A stretch of 64,000 nt of DNA, taken from the NCBI RefSeq assembly GCF_030418305.1, contig NZ_JAUHPX010000009.1:54934-118933 (forward strand). The letters run 5' to 3'. The notes under the pieces were generated by a model. It was not told the DNA's origin. It saw only the letters and a list, made by a program, of their open reading frames with translations, and ran no database searches. Both the position numbers and the translations under genes were made by a program. This document shows positions 7,372 through 16,627 of this stretch, piece by piece. This DNA comes from Demequina lignilytica (GTDB lineage Bacteria; Actinomycetota; Actinomycetes; Actinomycetales; Demequinaceae). Every line of letters begins with the position of its first letter. The first letter of the stretch is position 1.

Positions 7372-8394
7372 ATGACCCATCCTTCCGAGCCCGCCGGCGC
7401 GTCCGAGCGCAGGGGCCCGCTGCGCGCGGGGGACCGCGTCCAGCTGACCGACGTCAAGGGCCGCCACCACACGATCGTCCTCACGCCGGGCAAGCAGTTC
7501 CACACCCACCGCGGGATGTTCCACCACGACGACGTCATCGGTCGCCCCGAGGGCACCGTGGTGACGAACACCGCCGGCTTCGACTACCTGGTCCTGCGTC
7601 CGCTGCTCAGCGACTTCGTGCTCTCCATGCCGCGCGGCGCCGCCGTCGTGTACCCGAAGGATGCCGGCCAGATCATCCAGATGGCAGACATCTACCCGGG
7701 CGCGCGCGTCGTGGAGGCGGGCGTCGGGTCCGGCGGGCTGACCATGTCGCTGCTGCGCGCGGTGGGCGACGGGGGCCGGCTGGTGTCGATCGAGCGCCGC
7801 GAGGACTTCGCGGACATCGCCCGCGCGAACGTCGAGTCGCACTTCGGCGGCCCGCACCCCGCGTGGCGCCTCGAGATCGGCGACTTCGCCGACCGCGTCG
7901 GCGACGCCTTCGAGCCCGGCACGGTCGACCGCATCGTCCTCGACATGCTGGCCCCGTGGGAGAACCTCGAGGCGGCGGCGGCGGCGCTGGCCCCGGGCGG
8001 CGTCCTGCTCGCGTACGTGGCCACCACCACGCAGCTCTCGCGTCTGGCGGAGGACCTGCGCGAGCATGGCGGCTTCACCGAGCCCCGCGCGTGGGAGACG
8101 ATGCTGCGGACGTGGCATCTCGAGGGGCTCGCCGTGCGTCCCGACCACCGTATGGTGGGGCACACCGGCTTCCTGCTCACCACGCGCCGCATGGCGCCGG
8201 GCGTCGACGCGCCTCGGCGCACCCGCCGTCCCGCCAAGGGCGCCTACCCGGTCGACGGCGAATGGGAGCCCGAGGACCTGGGGGAGCGTCCGGTGAGCGA
8301 CAAGAAGGTGCGCAAGGTCCGTCGCGACGCGGTCGCGGCGGCCGCGCTGCACCACGCAGCCGACGGCGCGGCGGACGATGCGGGGGAGGAGTGA
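7372..8394 (+). CDS. trmI: tRNA (adenine-58-N1)-methyltransferase TrmI
   Basis: This 340-residue enzyme methylates N1 of adenine 58 in the T loop of tRNAs using S-adenosylmethionine. An N-terminal beta domain (residues 17-75) precedes the Rossmann methyltransferase domain, with the SAM loop VEAGVGSGGL at 114-123, and DRIVLDMLAPWE as the motif IV catalytic region. The C-terminal 60 residues are a basic/acidic extension rich in Lys, Arg and Ala. TAGACT at 7360-7365 lies six nt upstream of ATG 7372, which fixes the start. The stop overlaps the start of arc (ATGA), so the methyltransferase and the AAA ATPase are translationally coupled, as in other actinobacteria. Confidence 0.95.
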   Translation: MTHPSEPAGASERRGPLRAGDRVQLTDVKGRHHTIVLTPGKQFHTHRGMFHHDDVIGRPEGTVVTNTAGFDYLVLRPLLSDFVLSMPRGAAVVYPKDAGQIIQMADIYPGARVVEAGVGSGGLTMSLLRAVGDGGRLVSIERREDFADIARANVESHFGGPHPAWRLEIGDFADRVGDAFEPGTVDRIVLDMLAPWENLEAAAAALAPGGVLLAYVATTTQLSRLAEDLREHGGFTEPRAWETMLRTWHLEGLAVRPDHRMVGHTGFLLTTRRMAPGVDAPRRTRRPAKGAYPVDGEWEPEDLGERPVSDKKVRKVRRDAVAAAALHHAADGAADDAGEE

Positions 8395-9800
8395 TGGTGG
8401 CTGAGGCACAGGACCTGATCGCGCGGCTCGAGCGCCAGAACGCGGAGCTGCAGCGCCTGCTGACGGTCGCACGGGACCAGCTGGGAGAGATGAGGGAGAA
8501 GCTCGCGGAGGCGTCGCAGCCGCCGCAGACCTTCGCGACCTTCGTCGAGCGCGCCGGGCGCAACGCGGATGTGGTCGCCTCCGGCCGGCGCCTCCGCGTC
8601 GCGGTGCTGCCGACGCTCGAGGCGGATCTCAAGCCCGGCGACGAGGTCCTGCTCAACGCCATGAACGTCGTGGTCGACGTGGCCACGCCCGAGCGCTCGG
8701 GCCAGGCCGCGATCGTGCGCGAGGTGCTCGACGACGATCGGATCCTGGTGGTCGCCCGCGGCGAGGACGAGCGCGTCGTGGTGCTGATCGGCGGCGACGC
8801 GCACCGCCGCGTCCACGAGGGCGACACGGTCATCATCGATCCCCGCACCGGATTCGCCTCCGAGAAGATCGAGCGCTCCGGCGTCGAGGCCCTGCTGCTC
8901 GAGGAGGTGCCGGACATCGACTACGCCTCGATCGGCGGCCTCACGCCGCAGATCGAGCGCATCCGGGACGCGATCGAGCTGCCCCTCACCCACCCGGAGC
9001 TGTACCGCGAGCATGCCCTGCGTCCGCCGCGCGGCCTGCTGCTGTACGGCCCGCCCGGCTGCGGAAAGACGCTCATCGCCAAGGCGGTGGCGCACTCGCT
9101 CGCCGACGCGGTGGGCGCGGACCGCTCCTACTTCCTGAGCGTCAAGGGCCCCGAGCTGCTCAACAAGTACGTGGGCGAGACGGAGCGGTACATCCGCACC
9201 ATCTTCGAGCGCGCCCGCGCGAAGGCGCACTCGGGCGCCCCCGTCGTGGTGTTCTTCGACGAGATGGACGCGTTGTTCCGCGCCCGCGGCTCGGGCGTGA
9301 GCTCGGACATGGAGACCACGATCGTGCCGCAGCTCCTCACGGAGCTCGACGGCGTGGAGGCGCTGGGCAACGTGATCGTGATCGGTGCCTCGAACCGCGA
9401 GGACATGATCGACCCCGCGATCCTGCGCCCCGGCCGCCTCGACGTGAAGATCGAGATCTCGCGACCCTCGCGGGCGGCGACGGCGGACATCTTCGGCAAG
9501 TACCTCACGGCCGACCTCCCGCTCGCGCAGGCCGAGCTCGACGCCCACGGCGGGGACGCGGGCGCGACCGCGCAGGCCCTCATCCAGGCGGCGACCGACC
9601 GGATCTTCGCCCACGACGATGCGCATCGTCACGTCTCCGGCGCGGTGGTCCGCAACGTGGTCGACCGCGCGAAGACCGCAGCGATCAAGGGCGTGGTCGC
9701 GGGCGAGGCCCGCGGCCTCACGCGCACGCACCTGGCGATGGCCGCGGATCAGGAGCTCGCGGAGGCCCGCGCGGTCGAGATGAAGTCGCTGGGCGGTTGA
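8394..9800 (+). CDS. arc: AAA ATPase forming ring-shaped complexes (ARC/Mpa)
   Basis: A hexameric ATPase that unfolds pupylated proteins and, in species with a proteasome, feeds them into the 20S core. The 468-residue protein has the N-terminal coiled coil (residues 5-40) that binds Pup, OB-fold domains (about 60-160), and one AAA module with Walker A GPPGCGKT at 219-226 and Walker B VVFFDE ending at Glu290. The C-terminus is AVEMKSLGG; the GQYL-type tail that opens the 20S gate in Mycobacterium is missing. ATG 8394 overlaps the trmI stop; a GTG at 8391 is an alternative. The very long upstream frame is an artefact of base composition. Confidence 0.95.
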   Translation: MVAEAQDLIARLERQNAELQRLLTVARDQLGEMREKLAEASQPPQTFATFVERAGRNADVVASGRRLRVAVLPTLEADLKPGDEVLLNAMNVVVDVATPERSGQAAIVREVLDDDRILVVARGEDERVVVLIGGDAHRRVHEGDTVIIDPRTGFASEKIERSGVEALLLEEVPDIDYASIGGLTPQIERIRDAIELPLTHPELYREHALRPPRGLLLYGPPGCGKTLIAKAVAHSLADAVGADRSYFLSVKGPELLNKYVGETERYIRTIFERARAKAHSGAPVVVFFDEMDALFRARGSGVSSDMETTIVPQLLTELDGVEALGNVIVIGASNREDMIDPAILRPGRLDVKIEISRPSRAATADIFGKYLTADLPLAQAELDAHGGDAGATAQALIQAATDRIFAHDDAHRHVSGAVVRNVVDRAKTAAIKGVVAGEARGLTRTHLAMAADQELAEARAVEMKSLGG

Positions 9801-9802
9801 CG

Positions 9803-11329
9803 ATGCGGGTGGTCGGGATCGAGACCGAGTACGGCATCGTCGACCCCGACGAGCCGCGCGCCAATCCCATCCTGCTGTCCTCGCGGCTGGTCGCGGCCTG
9901 CCGCGAGCGGGCGGGCGAGGCGACCACACGGTGGGACTACGGCGGCGAGGACCCGCTGCAGGACCTCCGCGGCTTCCGTCGGTCGCGCGCCGGCGCGAGC
10001 GCGGACCTGCTCACGGATTCGCCCGAGTTCGACCCGGACGCGGGCACGGTGACGCTGAGGCGTCGCCGAGGCTCCTGGGAGGACCCGGCGCACCTCAACG
10101 CGGTGCTGAGCAACGGCGCCCGCTTCTACGTCGACCACGCGCATCCCGAGTACTCGGGCCCCGAGGTCACGAACGCGCGCGACGCGGTGATCTGGGACCG
10201 GGCGGGCGACGCGATCGCCCTCGCGGCCGCCGCCCGCTACGTCGAGGACAACCGCGAGCGGCTCGAGCTGTACAAGAACAACGTCGACGGCAAGGGCGCG
10301 AGCTACGGCACCCACGAGAACTTCCTGGTCGGTCGCGCGACGGACTTCGAGCTGCTCGCGAGGCGCCTGACGCCGCACCTGGTCACGCGCCAGGTGTTCA
10401 CCGGTGCCGGACGGGTCGGCCTCGGGCAGTTCGGCGAGGACGCGGGATTCCAGATCAGTCAGCGTGCTGACTACATCGAGGCCGAGGTCGGCCTGGAGAC
10501 CACCCTGCGACGACCGATCGTCAACACCCGCGACGAGCCGCACGCCACCCGGTCCCTGTACCGCCGCCTGCACGTGATCCTGGGCGACGCGAACCTGTTC
10601 GACGTCGCCACGTATCTCAAGGTGGGCACCACCGCGCTGGTGCTCGCCGCGATCGAGGCGGAGGACGAGCGCCTGGACGTGCTCGAGCTCGCGACCCCGG
10701 TCGAGGCGGTCCAGCAGGTGTCCCGCGACCTCTCGCTGCGCGCGCGGCTCGAGCTCGCCGACGGGGACGACGCGTCCGCGCTCGAGATCCAGCGTGCCCT
10801 GCTCGAGATCTGCCGCTCCTATGCGACCGACGCCGAGGAGGCGGCCGTGATCGCGCGGTGGGAGCAGGTGCTCGAGAGGCTGGCCACCGACGTCTGGTCG
10901 GCCGCGCGCGAGGTCGAATGGGTCGCGAAGCTCCAGCTGCTCGGGCGCATGCGCGCCAAGCACGCGACGCCGGAGGCCCCCGAGGGGCTGCGGTGGGACG
11001 ACGCGCGGCTCGCGGCGCTCGACCTGCAGTGGAGCCGCCTGGGCGACGGCCTGGCGACGCGGCTCGCGGCCGCCGGCGCGGTCGAGCGGATCGGCACCGA
11101 GGCCGAGGTCGCGGCCGCCGTCGCGACGGCCCCGCAGGACACGCGGGCGCGGCTCAGGGGCGGCGTGGTCGCGGGTCGCCCCGACCTGGTGGACGCGGCG
11201 GGATGGTCGACCGTGGTGCTCGACCGCGAGACCGACCACGGCCACCTCGAGGTGATCCACCTGGACGAGCCGCTGCGCACCACGCACCCGCTGCTCGAGC
11301 CCCTGCTGGCGGGTGAGCCGGGCGCCTGA
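9803..11329 (+). CDS. dop: Pup deamidase/depupylase Dop
   Basis: A 508-residue carboxylate-amine ligase-fold enzyme that removes Pup from conjugates and, where Pup ends in Gln, deamidates it. The Mg/ATP-binding opening is VVGIETEYGI, and the conserved ELYKNNVDGKGASYGTHEN, GAGRVG and PIVNTRDEPHA segments follow, with the longer loop after residue 40 that separates Dop from the ligase PafA. Because the Pup encoded next door already ends in Glu, only the depupylase role should be needed here. ATG 9803 is preferred over a TTG at 9797 that overlaps the arc stop. Two bases separate it from arc, so they are co-transcribed. Confidence 0.95.
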   Translation: MRVVGIETEYGIVDPDEPRANPILLSSRLVAACRERAGEATTRWDYGGEDPLQDLRGFRRSRAGASADLLTDSPEFDPDAGTVTLRRRRGSWEDPAHLNAVLSNGARFYVDHAHPEYSGPEVTNARDAVIWDRAGDAIALAAAARYVEDNRERLELYKNNVDGKGASYGTHENFLVGRATDFELLARRLTPHLVTRQVFTGAGRVGLGQFGEDAGFQISQRADYIEAEVGLETTLRRPIVNTRDEPHATRSLYRRLHVILGDANLFDVATYLKVGTTALVLAAIEAEDERLDVLELATPVEAVQQVSRDLSLRARLELADGDDASALEIQRALLEICRSYATDAEEAAVIARWEQVLERLATDVWSAAREVEWVAKLQLLGRMRAKHATPEAPEGLRWDDARLAALDLQWSRLGDGLATRLAAAGAVERIGTEAEVAAAVATAPQDTRARLRGGVVAGRPDLVDAAGWSTVVLDRETDHGHLEVIHLDEPLRTTHPLLEPLLAGEPGA

Positions 11330-11417
11330 CGGCGCCGCGCATCGTCCCGCCACAAGGGTGCCGGACGCCACCCCGGTGGACGGCGACGCGGTCCGCGCGC
11401 GCGGATAGACTCGACGC

Positions 11418-11600
11418 ATGGCCCAGATCAACGCGCAAGGACAGCCCTACGAGGACGACGAGGCGCCGGAGCCCCTGCCCGCGCCCGCGGCGGCCGCCAC
11501 CACGGACGCCATCGACGACCTGCTCGACGAGATCGACGGCTCGTTGCAGGTGAACGCCGAGCAGTTCGTGCGCTCGTTCGTCCAGAAGGGCGGCGAGTAG
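11418..11600 (+). CDS. pup: prokaryotic ubiquitin-like protein Pup
   Basis: A 60-residue intrinsically disordered modifier. The C-terminal half (DDLLDEIDGSLQVNAEQFVR) is the helix that docks on the ARC coiled coil, and the protein ends QKGGE. The terminal Glu is the residue joined through its side chain to substrate lysines, so no deamidation is required, unlike mycobacterial GGQ Pup. The gene has its own TAGACT -10 at 11406-11411, six nt before the ATG, giving a probable leaderless transcript. It lies 88 bp after dop and 16 bp before pafA; the prcB and prcA genes that normally separate pup from pafA are absent. Confidence 0.97.
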   Translation: MAQINAQGQPYEDDEAPEPLPAPAAAATTDAIDDLLDEIDGSLQVNAEQFVRSFVQKGGE

Positions 11601-11616
11601 GCCCGGCGCCTCGCTC

Positions 11617-13026
11617 ATGATCCTCAACGAGATCCCGCCGCCGCTCGACGTCGATCCCGCCCGTCGCATCTTCGGCCTCGAGACCGAGTTCGGCCTGCAC
11701 CTCGACACGGGCGCGGGCCGTCCCGTCACGCCCGAGGAGGTCGCCGGGCACCTGTTCCACTCGGTGGTGCAGTGGGGGCGCAGCTCGAACGTGTTCCTGC
11801 CCAACGCGTCCCGGCTCTACATCGACGTGGGTGCGCATCCCGAGTACGCGACGGCGGAGTGCGACACGCTGACCGACCTGATCGCGCTCGACAAGGCCGG
11901 CGAGCGGATCGTCCACGACCTGATCGCGGGCGGCGAGGAGCGGCTGCGAGCCGCGGGGGTCGACGGCACCATCCATCTCTACAAGAACAACACGGACTCG
12001 GCCGGCAACAGCTACGGCTGCCACGAGAACTACCTGGTCCGCCGGCGCGCCGACTTCAAGGCGTTCGCGTCCGCGCTGCTGCCGTTCCTGGTCACCCGCC
12101 AGATCGTCACCGGCGCCGGCACCATCACCCGCACGCCCTCCGGCGCTCACTACAGCTTCTCGCCGCGCGCCGACCACATGTGGGAGGGCATGAGCTCGGC
12201 GACCACGCGGTCGCGACCGATGATCAACACCCGCGACGAGCCGCACGCGAACGCCGAGCTGTACCGGCGCATGCACGTGATCGTCGGCGACTCGACCATG
12301 GCGGAGCCGACCGCGCTCCTCAAGGTGGGGTCGACCGACCTGATCCTGCGCCTCATGGAGGCGCGCGTCCCGCTGCCCGAGCTGACCCTCGCCCGAGAGA
12401 TGCAGGCGATCCGCGACGTGGCGCACGACCTGACGGGCCGCGCGACCGTCGAGCTCGCGGACGGGCGGCGGCTGACGGCGGTCCAGGTGCAGCAGACCTA
12501 CCTCGACGCGGTGCGCGCGCATGTGGGCGGGCTCATCGAGCGCACGGACGAGGTCGACCAGATCCTCGACCTGTGGCAACGCGGCATCGATGCGGTGCGG
12601 ACCCAGGACTTCTCGCTGGTGGCCACCGAGCTGGACTGGGCCATCAAGCACCGCCTCGTCATGCGGTACCGGGACCGGCTCGGATGCGCGCTCGACGACG
12701 CGCGCCTCGCGCGCCTGGAGCTCGCGTTCCACGACGTCTCTCCCCAGCGCGGCCTCTTCTACCGGCTCCAGAACCAGGGGCTGGTGCGCCGCATCGTCTC
12801 CGAGGAGGCGATCGAGGCGGCGAAGACGCGCGCGCCGCAGACCACCAGGGCCCGGCTGCGGGGCGAGTTCGTCGAGAAGGCGCTCGCGTCGGGCCGCGAC
12901 TTCACCGTCGACTGGGTGCATCTGAAGATCGCCGGGAGCTCCGGCACGACCGTCCTCCTCAAGGACCCGTTCAGGAGCGAGGACGCGCGTGTCGACGCGC
13001 TGATCGACCTTCTCGAAACGGTTTGA
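11617..13026 (+). CDS. pafA: Pup-protein ligase PafA
   Basis: A 469-residue ligase that uses ATP to form an isopeptide bond between the Pup C-terminal glutamate and substrate lysines. It has the N-terminal RRIFGLETEFGLH Mg/ATP motif, the SSNVFLPNASRLYIDVGAHPEYAT substrate-side segment, IHLYKNNTDSAGNSYGCHEN and the PMINTRDEPHA strand. Compared with Dop it lacks the long Dop loop, which supports its assignment as the ligase. Start ATG 11617 lies 16 bp after pup. Downstream are an FKBP lipoprotein and hisF; the pafB/pafC WYL-domain regulators and tatAC that often follow pafA are not here. Confidence 0.96.
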   Translation: MILNEIPPPLDVDPARRIFGLETEFGLHLDTGAGRPVTPEEVAGHLFHSVVQWGRSSNVFLPNASRLYIDVGAHPEYATAECDTLTDLIALDKAGERIVHDLIAGGEERLRAAGVDGTIHLYKNNTDSAGNSYGCHENYLVRRRADFKAFASALLPFLVTRQIVTGAGTITRTPSGAHYSFSPRADHMWEGMSSATTRSRPMINTRDEPHANAELYRRMHVIVGDSTMAEPTALLKVGSTDLILRLMEARVPLPELTLAREMQAIRDVAHDLTGRATVELADGRRLTAVQVQQTYLDAVRAHVGGLIERTDEVDQILDLWQRGIDAVRTQDFSLVATELDWAIKHRLVMRYRDRLGCALDDARLARLELAFHDVSPQRGLFYRLQNQGLVRRIVSEEAIEAAKTRAPQTTRARLRGEFVEKALASGRDFTVDWVHLKIAGSSGTTVLLKDPFRSEDARVDALIDLLETV

Positions 13027-13066
13027 GGGGCCGTAGACTTCTGCGGTCCCGAAAGGAATCCCACCC

Positions 13067-13987
13067 ATGCCTCGTCTCGCCGCGATCGCGCTCGCGCTCG
13101 TGCTGTCGCTCGGCCTCGCCGCCTGCTCGGCAGGGTCGAGCCCCGACGCCTCCGTGACGGCCGCCGGCAGCATCGACGACATCGTGATCGGTGGCTCGGA
13201 CACGCTCGCGCCCTCGCTCGAGTTCGTCCCGGGGCAGAAGTACTCCAAGGAGCAGGCCAGGGTGGTCTGGAACGGCGACGGCGACTTCCTCGAGGACGGC
13301 CAGCCGCTGCTGCTCGACATCTATGGCGCCTCGCTGGACGACGGCACCCCGCTCATCAACACCTACGACGGGCTGCCGCGGTCCTTCCTGCTCGCGCCCG
13401 AGGTGGTGGGCGACACCCTCTACGACACGCTGCTCGACGTCCGGGTCGGGGCGCGCGTGCTCGTGGTCGCCCCTCCGAGCTTCGACTCGGACACCGAGCC
13501 GCCCATCGCGATGGTGGTCGACGTGCTCCCGGTGCGGGCCACCGGCGTCGACGTCGAACCCGTCGCGGGGCTGCCGGCGGTGACGCTCGACCCCCTGACG
13601 GGCGAGCCGTCGATCGACCTCGGCGAGGAGGAGGACCCACCGACCGACCTGGTGGTGTCCACGCTGATCCTGGGCTCGGGCCCGCAGATCCAGGAGGGCT
13701 CGTACGTCACGGTGAACTACACCGGCTGGTACTGGTCGGACGGCTCGGACGACGAGGGCGAGTGGAGCCGCGGCGACGTCCTCGACTCGTCCTGGCCCGT
13801 CGAGATGGCGCCCTTCGAGCTCCAGATCGGCAAGGGGCAGGTGATCCGCGGCTGGGACGAGGGCCTGCTCGACCAGACCGCCGGCTCCCAGGTGCTGCTG
13901 GTGGTGCCCGCGACCTACGGCTACATCGCCAAGGGCACGCTCGTCTTCGTCGTGGACATCCTCGACGTGTGGAACCCGGAGGTGTGA
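13067..13987 (+). CDS. FKBP-type peptidyl-prolyl isomerase lipoprotein
   Basis: A 306-residue secreted lipoprotein. Residues 1-20 are a lipoprotein signal ending in the lipobox LAAC with lipidated Cys20. A first, divergent isomerase-like half (about 60-165) is followed by a clear C-terminal FKBP domain (about 200-303) with [31 protein letters not shown] and [16 protein letters not shown], the strand and loop set that forms the proline-binding pocket. It should fold proteins outside the membrane. The start at 13067 has an AAAGGAA ribosome site and a TAGACT -10 at 13034-13039. Such genes commonly follow pafA in this group. hisF begins 1 bp after its stop. Confidence 0.9.
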   Translation: MPRLAAIALALVLSLGLAACSAGSSPDASVTAAGSIDDIVIGGSDTLAPSLEFVPGQKYSKEQARVVWNGDGDFLEDGQPLLLDIYGASLDDGTPLINTYDGLPRSFLLAPEVVGDTLYDTLLDVRVGARVLVVAPPSFDSDTEPPIAMVVDVLPVRATGVDVEPVAGLPAVTLDPLTGEPSIDLGEEEDPPTDLVVSTLILGSGPQIQEGSYVTVNYTGWYWSDGSDDEGEWSRGDVLDSSWPVEMAPFELQIGKGQVIRGWDEGLLDQTAGSQVLLVVPATYGYIAKGTLVFVVDILDVWNPEV

Positions 13988-13988
13988 C

Positions 13989-14759
13989 ATGGGTGTCGCT
14001 GTCCGTCTGATCCCCTGCCTCGACGTCGACGCCGGCCGCGTCGTCAAGGGCGTGAACTTCGAGAACCTGCGCGACGCGGGCGACCCCGTCGAGCTGGCCG
14101 CGGCCTACGGCGCCGCGGGTGCCGACGAGGTCACCTTCCTCGACGTCACCGCATCGTCCGGCAACCGCGAGACCACCTACGACGTCGTGCGCCGGACCGC
14201 CGAGCAGGTGTTCGTGCCGCTGACCGTCGGCGGTGGCGTGCGTGCGCCCGAGGACGTCGACCGGCTCCTGCGTGCGGGCGCTGACAAGGTGGGCGTCAAC
14301 ACGGCCGCCATCGCGCGGCCCGAGCTCATCTCGGAGATCGCGGCGCGATTCGGCAACCAGGTGCTCGTGCTGTCCGTGGACGCGCGGCGGGTGCGCGACG
14401 GCGTCAGCACGCCGTCCGGATTCGAGGTGACCACGCACGGGGGTCGTCGGGGCACGGGGATCGACGCGGTCGAGTGGGCGCGCCGTGGCGCCGAGCTCGG
14501 GGCGGGCGAGATCCTCCTCAACTCGATGGACGCGGACGGCACCACCGACGGCTTCGACCTCGACATGCTCGGCCAGGTGCGCGAGGTGGTGGGCGTGCCG
14601 CTCATCGCCTCGGGGGGCGCAGGGACCGTCCAGCACTTCATCGACGCGGCCAAGGCGGGTGCCGACGCCGTGCTCGCAGCCTCCGTGTTCCACTTCCGCA
14701 CCCTGTCAATCCAGGAGGTCAAGGACGCGATGCGCGCGTCCGGGATCGAGGTCAGATGA
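13989..14759 (+). CDS. hisF: imidazole glycerol phosphate synthase, cyclase subunit
   Basis: HisF joins HisH to convert PRFAR plus glutamine-derived ammonia into imidazole glycerol phosphate and AICAR in histidine synthesis. The 256-residue TIM barrel shows both catalytic aspartates: Asp12 in [13 protein letters not shown] and Asp131 in LVLSVDARR. Phosphate-binding glycines lie in VGGGVR (80-85) and in the ASGGAG segment near residue 207. It sits between the FKBP lipoprotein and the ABC exporter; hisI is 3.8 kb downstream, and hisH, hisA and the rest are outside the window. Its stop overlaps the start of the ABC gene (ATGA). Confidence 0.96.
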   Translation: MGVAVRLIPCLDVDAGRVVKGVNFENLRDAGDPVELAAAYGAAGADEVTFLDVTASSGNRETTYDVVRRTAEQVFVPLTVGGGVRAPEDVDRLLRAGADKVGVNTAAIARPELISEIAARFGNQVLVLSVDARRVRDGVSTPSGFEVTTHGGRRGTGIDAVEWARRGAELGAGEILLNSMDADGTTDGFDLDMLGQVREVVGVPLIASGGAGTVQHFIDAAKAGADAVLAASVFHFRTLSIQEVKDAMRASGIEVR

Positions 14760-16627
14760 CGACCCGGGGCGACTCCGGCTACGCGCTCAGCGGCCGCTTC
14801 ACGCGCAAGGCTGGCACGCTGCTCGGCCACGCCATCCGCACCCAGCCCTGGCAGTTCGCGATCGCTGTCGCCGCCGCCGCCGCGTTCGGGCTGCTCACGG
14901 TCGCGTTCGGCACCCTGCTCGGAGACATCACCGATCAGGTGGTGATCCCCGCCGTCGCGGGCGAGCCGATCGAGGGCGTGTGGGGGGAGCTCACGCAGGA
15001 TCCCTCCGACGCCATCTGGATCGCCGGCAGCACCTTCCTGGCGATCGGCATCGTCAACGCGGTCCTGGTCGGTGTGCGCCGGATGGTCCAGGGCTACGGC
15101 GTCGCGGGCGTCATGGCGCATCACCGGCGGATCGTCGCCGACGCCATCGCGTCCCTGCCGCTGGGCTGGCACCGTGCCAACCCGTCGGGGCGCATCCTGT
15201 CCGCGATGTCCTCGGACGCGGAGACCGCGACCAGGCCGCTCCACCCCTTCGCCTTCACCGTCGGGTCCTTCGTCATGATGGTGGCGGCCGGCGTCACGAT
15301 GTGGCGCATGGACCCCTGGCTGGCGGTGACCGGCATCGCGGTGGTGCCGCTGATCTTCGCGATCAACCTGGTGTACGAGCGCGTCATCACGCCGCGCTGG
15401 GACCTGGGCCAGAGCCTTCGCGCCGAGGTCGCGACCATCGCGCACGAATCCTTCGAGGGCGGCACGGTGGTCAAGGCGCTGGGCGCCGAGGAGCGCGAGA
15501 CCGCGCGGTTCGCGCGCGAGACCCGCGGGCTGCGCGACGCCGACACCCGCGTGGGTCAGACCTCTGCCTGGTTCGAGCCCATGATGGACGTGGTGGTGCC
15601 GCTCGGCTCCGTCGCGCTGATGATCGTCGGCGCGGTGCGGGCCGAGGCGGGCGCGGTCACGGTCGGCAACGTGGTCTCAGCCATCTACCTGGTGACGCTC
15701 ATGGCGGTCCCGATCCGGGGGCTCGGATGGGTGCTCGGCGCGATGCCGCCCGCACTGGTCGCGTTCCGTCGGGTGGGCGAGATCGCCCAGGCCGCCACGG
15801 AGGTCGACGAGCCCGGCCACCTCGACATCCCCCGCGAGGGAGCCGGCGCGCTGCGCTTCGACGGGGCCGACATCGGCGCCGACGACGGCGACGGCAACCT
15901 CGCGGTCATCCTGCGGGACGTCTCCCTCGAGCTGTCGCCCGGCTCCGTGACCGCCCTGGTCGGCGCGACGGGCGCGGGGAAGTCGACCGTCGCGCTCGCC
16001 GCTGCGCGCCTGGCGCGCCCGCTGACCGGTCAGGTCACGCTCGACGACACCGACCTCGAAGCGATCACCGACGTGGGCGACCATGTCGCGCTGGTGCCGC
16101 AGACCGCCTTCGTGTTCGCCGGCACCGTGCGCGACAACGTCACGCTCGGCGACGGCTCCTACGGGGACGATGCGGTGTGGGAGGCCCTGCGCCGCGCCAA
16201 TGTGGTCGACGTGGTCGAGCGGCTCCGCGCGCCCGACGGGGGCACGAGCCTCGACGCCGAGCTCGCCGAGCGCGGGATGAACCTGTCGGGCGGCCAGCGC
16301 CAGCGCCTCGCGCTCGCGCGCGCCCTGGTGCGCGAGCCCCGCGTGCTGGTGCTCGACGACGCGACCAGCGCCGTCGATCCTCGCGTCGAGCGGGAGATCC
16401 TCACGGGGCTCGCGGGCGAGGACGGGCCCACCGTGCTCGTGATCGCCTACCGGCTCGCGTCGATCCTGCTGGCCGACCACATCGTCCACGTCGACCGCGG
16501 CCGGGTGGTCGACGCGGGCTCCCACGCGGAGCTGCTGGCGCGCGATCCCGGCTATCGCGAGCTCGTGCTCGCGTACGAGGAGGACTCGCGCCGTCAGGCG
16601 CAGGAGCAGGCGGGGTACATCGGATGA
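14756..16627 (+). CDS. ABC exporter half-transporter, degenerate nucleotide-site subunit
   Basis: A 623-residue type IV ABC exporter with an N-terminal six-helix membrane domain (about 30-340) and a nucleotide-binding domain (about 365-610). Walker A GATGAGKS is at 403-410 and the signature LSGGQ at 510-514. Walker B reads LVLDD, with Asp535 in place of the catalytic Glu, and the switch His is Tyr565 (AYRL). These changes mark it as the degenerate-site partner of a heterodimer such as TM287 or BmrC. It overlaps hisF upstream and the partner gene downstream by 4 bp each, so the two subunits are made together. Substrate unknown, probably a lipid, peptide or drug-like compound. Confidence 0.92.
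   Translation: MTTRGDSGYALSGRFTRKAGTLLGHAIRTQPWQFAIAVAAAAAFGLLTVAFGTLLGDITDQVVIPAVAGEPIEGVWGELTQDPSDAIWIAGSTFLAIGIVNAVLVGVRRMVQGYGVAGVMAHHRRIVADAIASLPLGWHRANPSGRILSAMSSDAETATRPLHPFAFTVGSFVMMVAAGVTMWRMDPWLAVTGIAVVPLIFAINLVYERVITPRWDLGQSLRAEVATIAHESFEGGTVVKALGAEERETARFARETRGLRDADTRVGQTSAWFEPMMDVVVPLGSVALMIVGAVRAEAGAVTVGNVVSAIYLVTLMAVPIRGLGWVLGAMPPALVAFRRVGEIAQAATEVDEPGHLDIPREGAGALRFDGADIGADDGDGNLAVILRDVSLELSPGSVTALVGATGAGKSTVALAAARLARPLTGQVTLDDTDLEAITDVGDHVALVPQTAFVFAGTVRDNVTLGDGSYGDDAVWEALRRANVVDVVERLRAPDGGTSLDAELAERGMNLSGGQRQRLALARALVREPRVLVLDDATSAVDPRVEREILTGLAGEDGPTVLVIAYRLASILLADHIVHVDRGRVVDAGSHAELLARDPGYRELVLAYEEDSRRQAQEQAGYIG

Noticed and set aside
6729..8393. N-terminal extension of arc making a 1023-residue protein
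   Set aside because: The extra residues are an Arg/Gly/Pro-rich shadow of the protease and trmI genes; the ARC coiled coil begins exactly at ATG 8394.
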